NCBI GenBank assembly: GCA_947088865.1
Contig: CAMUHY010000003.1
Location: forward strand, 124,001-188,000
Length of the DNA: 64,000 nt
Source of the DNA: an uncultured Eubacterium sp.
Lineage (GTDB): Bacteria; Bacillota; Clostridia; Lachnospirales; Lachnospiraceae
Direction: 5' to 3'
The notes under the pieces were generated by a model. The model saw only the letters and a list, made by a program, of their open reading frames with translations. It had not been told where the DNA came from and made no database searches. A program made the position numbers and the translations under genes. Shown here in pieces: positions 62,790 to 64,000 of this stretch. Position 1 is the stretch's first letter. Every line of letters starts with the position of its first letter.

Positions 62790-64000
62790 TTAAATTTTAT
62801 GTATAAATATACCGCTTCTAAGTTTTGGTTCAAACCAAGTTGATTTAGGAGGCATCAAAAGATTTGCATCGGAAACTGCAAATAATTCACCAATCGACGT
62901 TGCATACATTGAAAATGCTAAAACACAATCTTTGCTGCATCGTCTTTCAAGCTCTCCTAATCCGCGTATACCACCAACAAAATCAATGCGCTTATCCGTT
63001 TTAGGGTCTTTGATACCAAACAATGGCGTTAATATATACTGTTGTAAAATTGCTACATCTAACCCATCAACAGGATGTGAATTTTGAATATCTTTATGTG
63101 CTGTAAGTTTGTACCATTTTCCCTCAAGATACATGCCAAATTCACCTTTATTTTCAGGATTGACCTGCTCATTGGACAATGCGACATCAAAATATTGGGA
63201 AATCTGTTCAAGCAATGCAGCAGGCTCATATCCATTTAAGTCTTTGATAACACGATTATATGGAAGTATCATTAATTCTTCATCTGGAAATAATACCGAA
63301 AGAAAATAGTTAAATTCTTCATTTCCTGTATATCCCGGATTGGCATCACGTCTTTTTTGCCCCACCTTTACAGCTGATGCAGCCCTATGATGTCCATCGG
63401 CAATATATATAGAATCAATGGTTTCAAACGCATGTTGAATTTTATCAATACTTACGTTATCATCTATCTTCCAAACCTGATGTCGTATCGCATCATTGGA
63501 TACAAAATCATAAAGCGGTTCATTATTTTTTGCTTTAGCCACTTCTGCCCTTATTGTATCATTCGCTCTATAAGCAAGAAAAATAGGACCTGTCTGTGCG
63601 CTTAATGTATCAACATGCGTGATTCGGTCAACTTCTTTTTCAGCACGCGTATTTTCATGCTTTTTGATAACATTATTTTGATAGTCATCAATTGATGCAC
63701 AGGCGACAATTCCTGTCTGTGTTCTTCCATTCATTGTAAGTGCATAGATATAATATGCTTTGTCTTTGTCAGTTATATATGTGCCGTCGGCAATTGCTTC
63801 TTCTAACAATTCCTTTGCTTTTGCATATACTTCTGGTGCATAGGTATCGACCGAATCATCAAATTGTGTCTCCGCTCTGTCAATTTTCAAAAATGACTTT
63901 GGCTCTCTTTTTACCTCTGCAACAGCCTCTTCCCTATTGTATACATCATAGGGAAGCGCCGCAACACGGTCAACACATGCAGCATCTGGTCTTATACACT
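62790..64000 (-). CDS. DUF1015 family protein, N-terminus beyond window
   Basis: At least 403 codons; the frame runs off the right edge. The DUF1015 signatures are clear: ALPYDVYNREEAVAEVKREP (from DNA beyond 63890), YIADGHHRAASAVKVGQ and FVGGIRGLGELERRCS. An inner ATG at 63890 is not the true start. Members are often near serine/phosphoserine genes but no reaction is proven; a kinase role has been proposed for some relatives. The gene ends LRSGIFIHKI. Confidence 0.9.
   Translation of the reverse strand, partial: CIRPDAACVDRVAALPYDVYNREEAVAEVKREPKSFLKIDRAETQFDDSVDTYAPEVYAKAKELLEEAIADGTYITDKDKAYYIYALTMNGRTQTGIVACASIDDYQNNVIKKHENTRAEKEVDRITHVDTLSAQTGPIFLAYRANDTIRAEVAKAKNNEPLYDFVSNDAIRHQVWKIDDNVSIDKIQHAFETIDSIYIADGHHRAASAVKVGQKRRDANPGYTGNEEFNYFLSVLFPDEELMILPYNRVIKDLNGYEPAALLEQISQYFDVALSNEQVNPENKGEFGMYLEGKWYKLTAHKDIQNSHPVDGLDVAILQQYILTPLFGIKDPKTDKRIDFVGGIRGLGELERRCSKDCVLAFSMYATSIGELFAVSDANLLMPPKSTWFEPKLRSGIFIHKI

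Noticed and set aside
1-64000. CRISPR array, tRNA or rRNA genes, intact insertion sequence
   Set aside because: I looked for regularly spaced repeats, cloverleaf-like segments and transposase motifs and saw none.

Overview
The window looks like chromosomal DNA from a motile, endospore-forming, low-GC clostridial Firmicute, most likely Lachnospiraceae. The signs are AT-rich DNA, strong AGGAGG-type ribosome binding sites, CodY, a sporulation sigma-K, the FliY form of FliN, CheC/CheD chemotaxis, and an IreB-RuvX-DUF1292 block like that of Bacillus and Clostridium. I cannot name a species. Every gene I can support lies on the minus strand, so the DNA reads biologically from right to left.

Region A (about 1-6240) is accessory DNA with small genes. 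It holds DUF4314 and DUF3846 proteins typical of conjugative elements and phages, a DUF262 (ParB/GmrSD-type) protein, an acidic unknown, and a cluster in which a retropepsin-like aspartic protease is flanked by two near-identical ~80-aa proteins, with a third, divergent relative downstream. Decayed ORFs border tsf. The 9-mer WTGGGGTAY recurs ten times on the minus strand here and is the main unexplained signal.

Region B (6243-8210) is rpsB-tsf with a clear promoter, a structured leader and a strong terminator.

Region C (8277-43251) is one long flagellar/chemotaxis locus, in order of transcription: flgB-flgC-fliE-fliF-fliG-fliH-fliI-fliJ-motE-like-fliK-flgD-TIGR02530-flgE, then a good intrinsic terminator, then flbD-motA-motB-fliL-fliM-fliY-cheY-fliO-fliP-fliQ-fliR-flhB-flhA-flhF-flhG-pilZ-cheB-cheA-cheW-cheC-cheD-small membrane protein-sigD-fapA-three poorly known genes. 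It supplies basal body, export gate, hook, stator and switch, the CheA/W/Y core with CheB, CheC and CheD, and the late sigma factor. Filament genes, flgM and cheR are not in the window.

Region D (43478-49169) is comM-dprA-topA-codY, with codY transcribed toward the flagellar genes from its own likely promoter.

Region E (49335-64000) holds an unknown membrane-anchored protein, sigK, a U32 hydroxylase plus O-methyltransferase for tRNA wobble-uridine modification, a shortened MltG-like protein, YlbF, RNase J, DUF1292, RuvX, IreB, a DUF4956/VTC polyphosphate-type pair, an MscS channel, a branching-enzyme homologue whose active site is degraded, an esterase, and a DUF1015 gene cut by the right edge.
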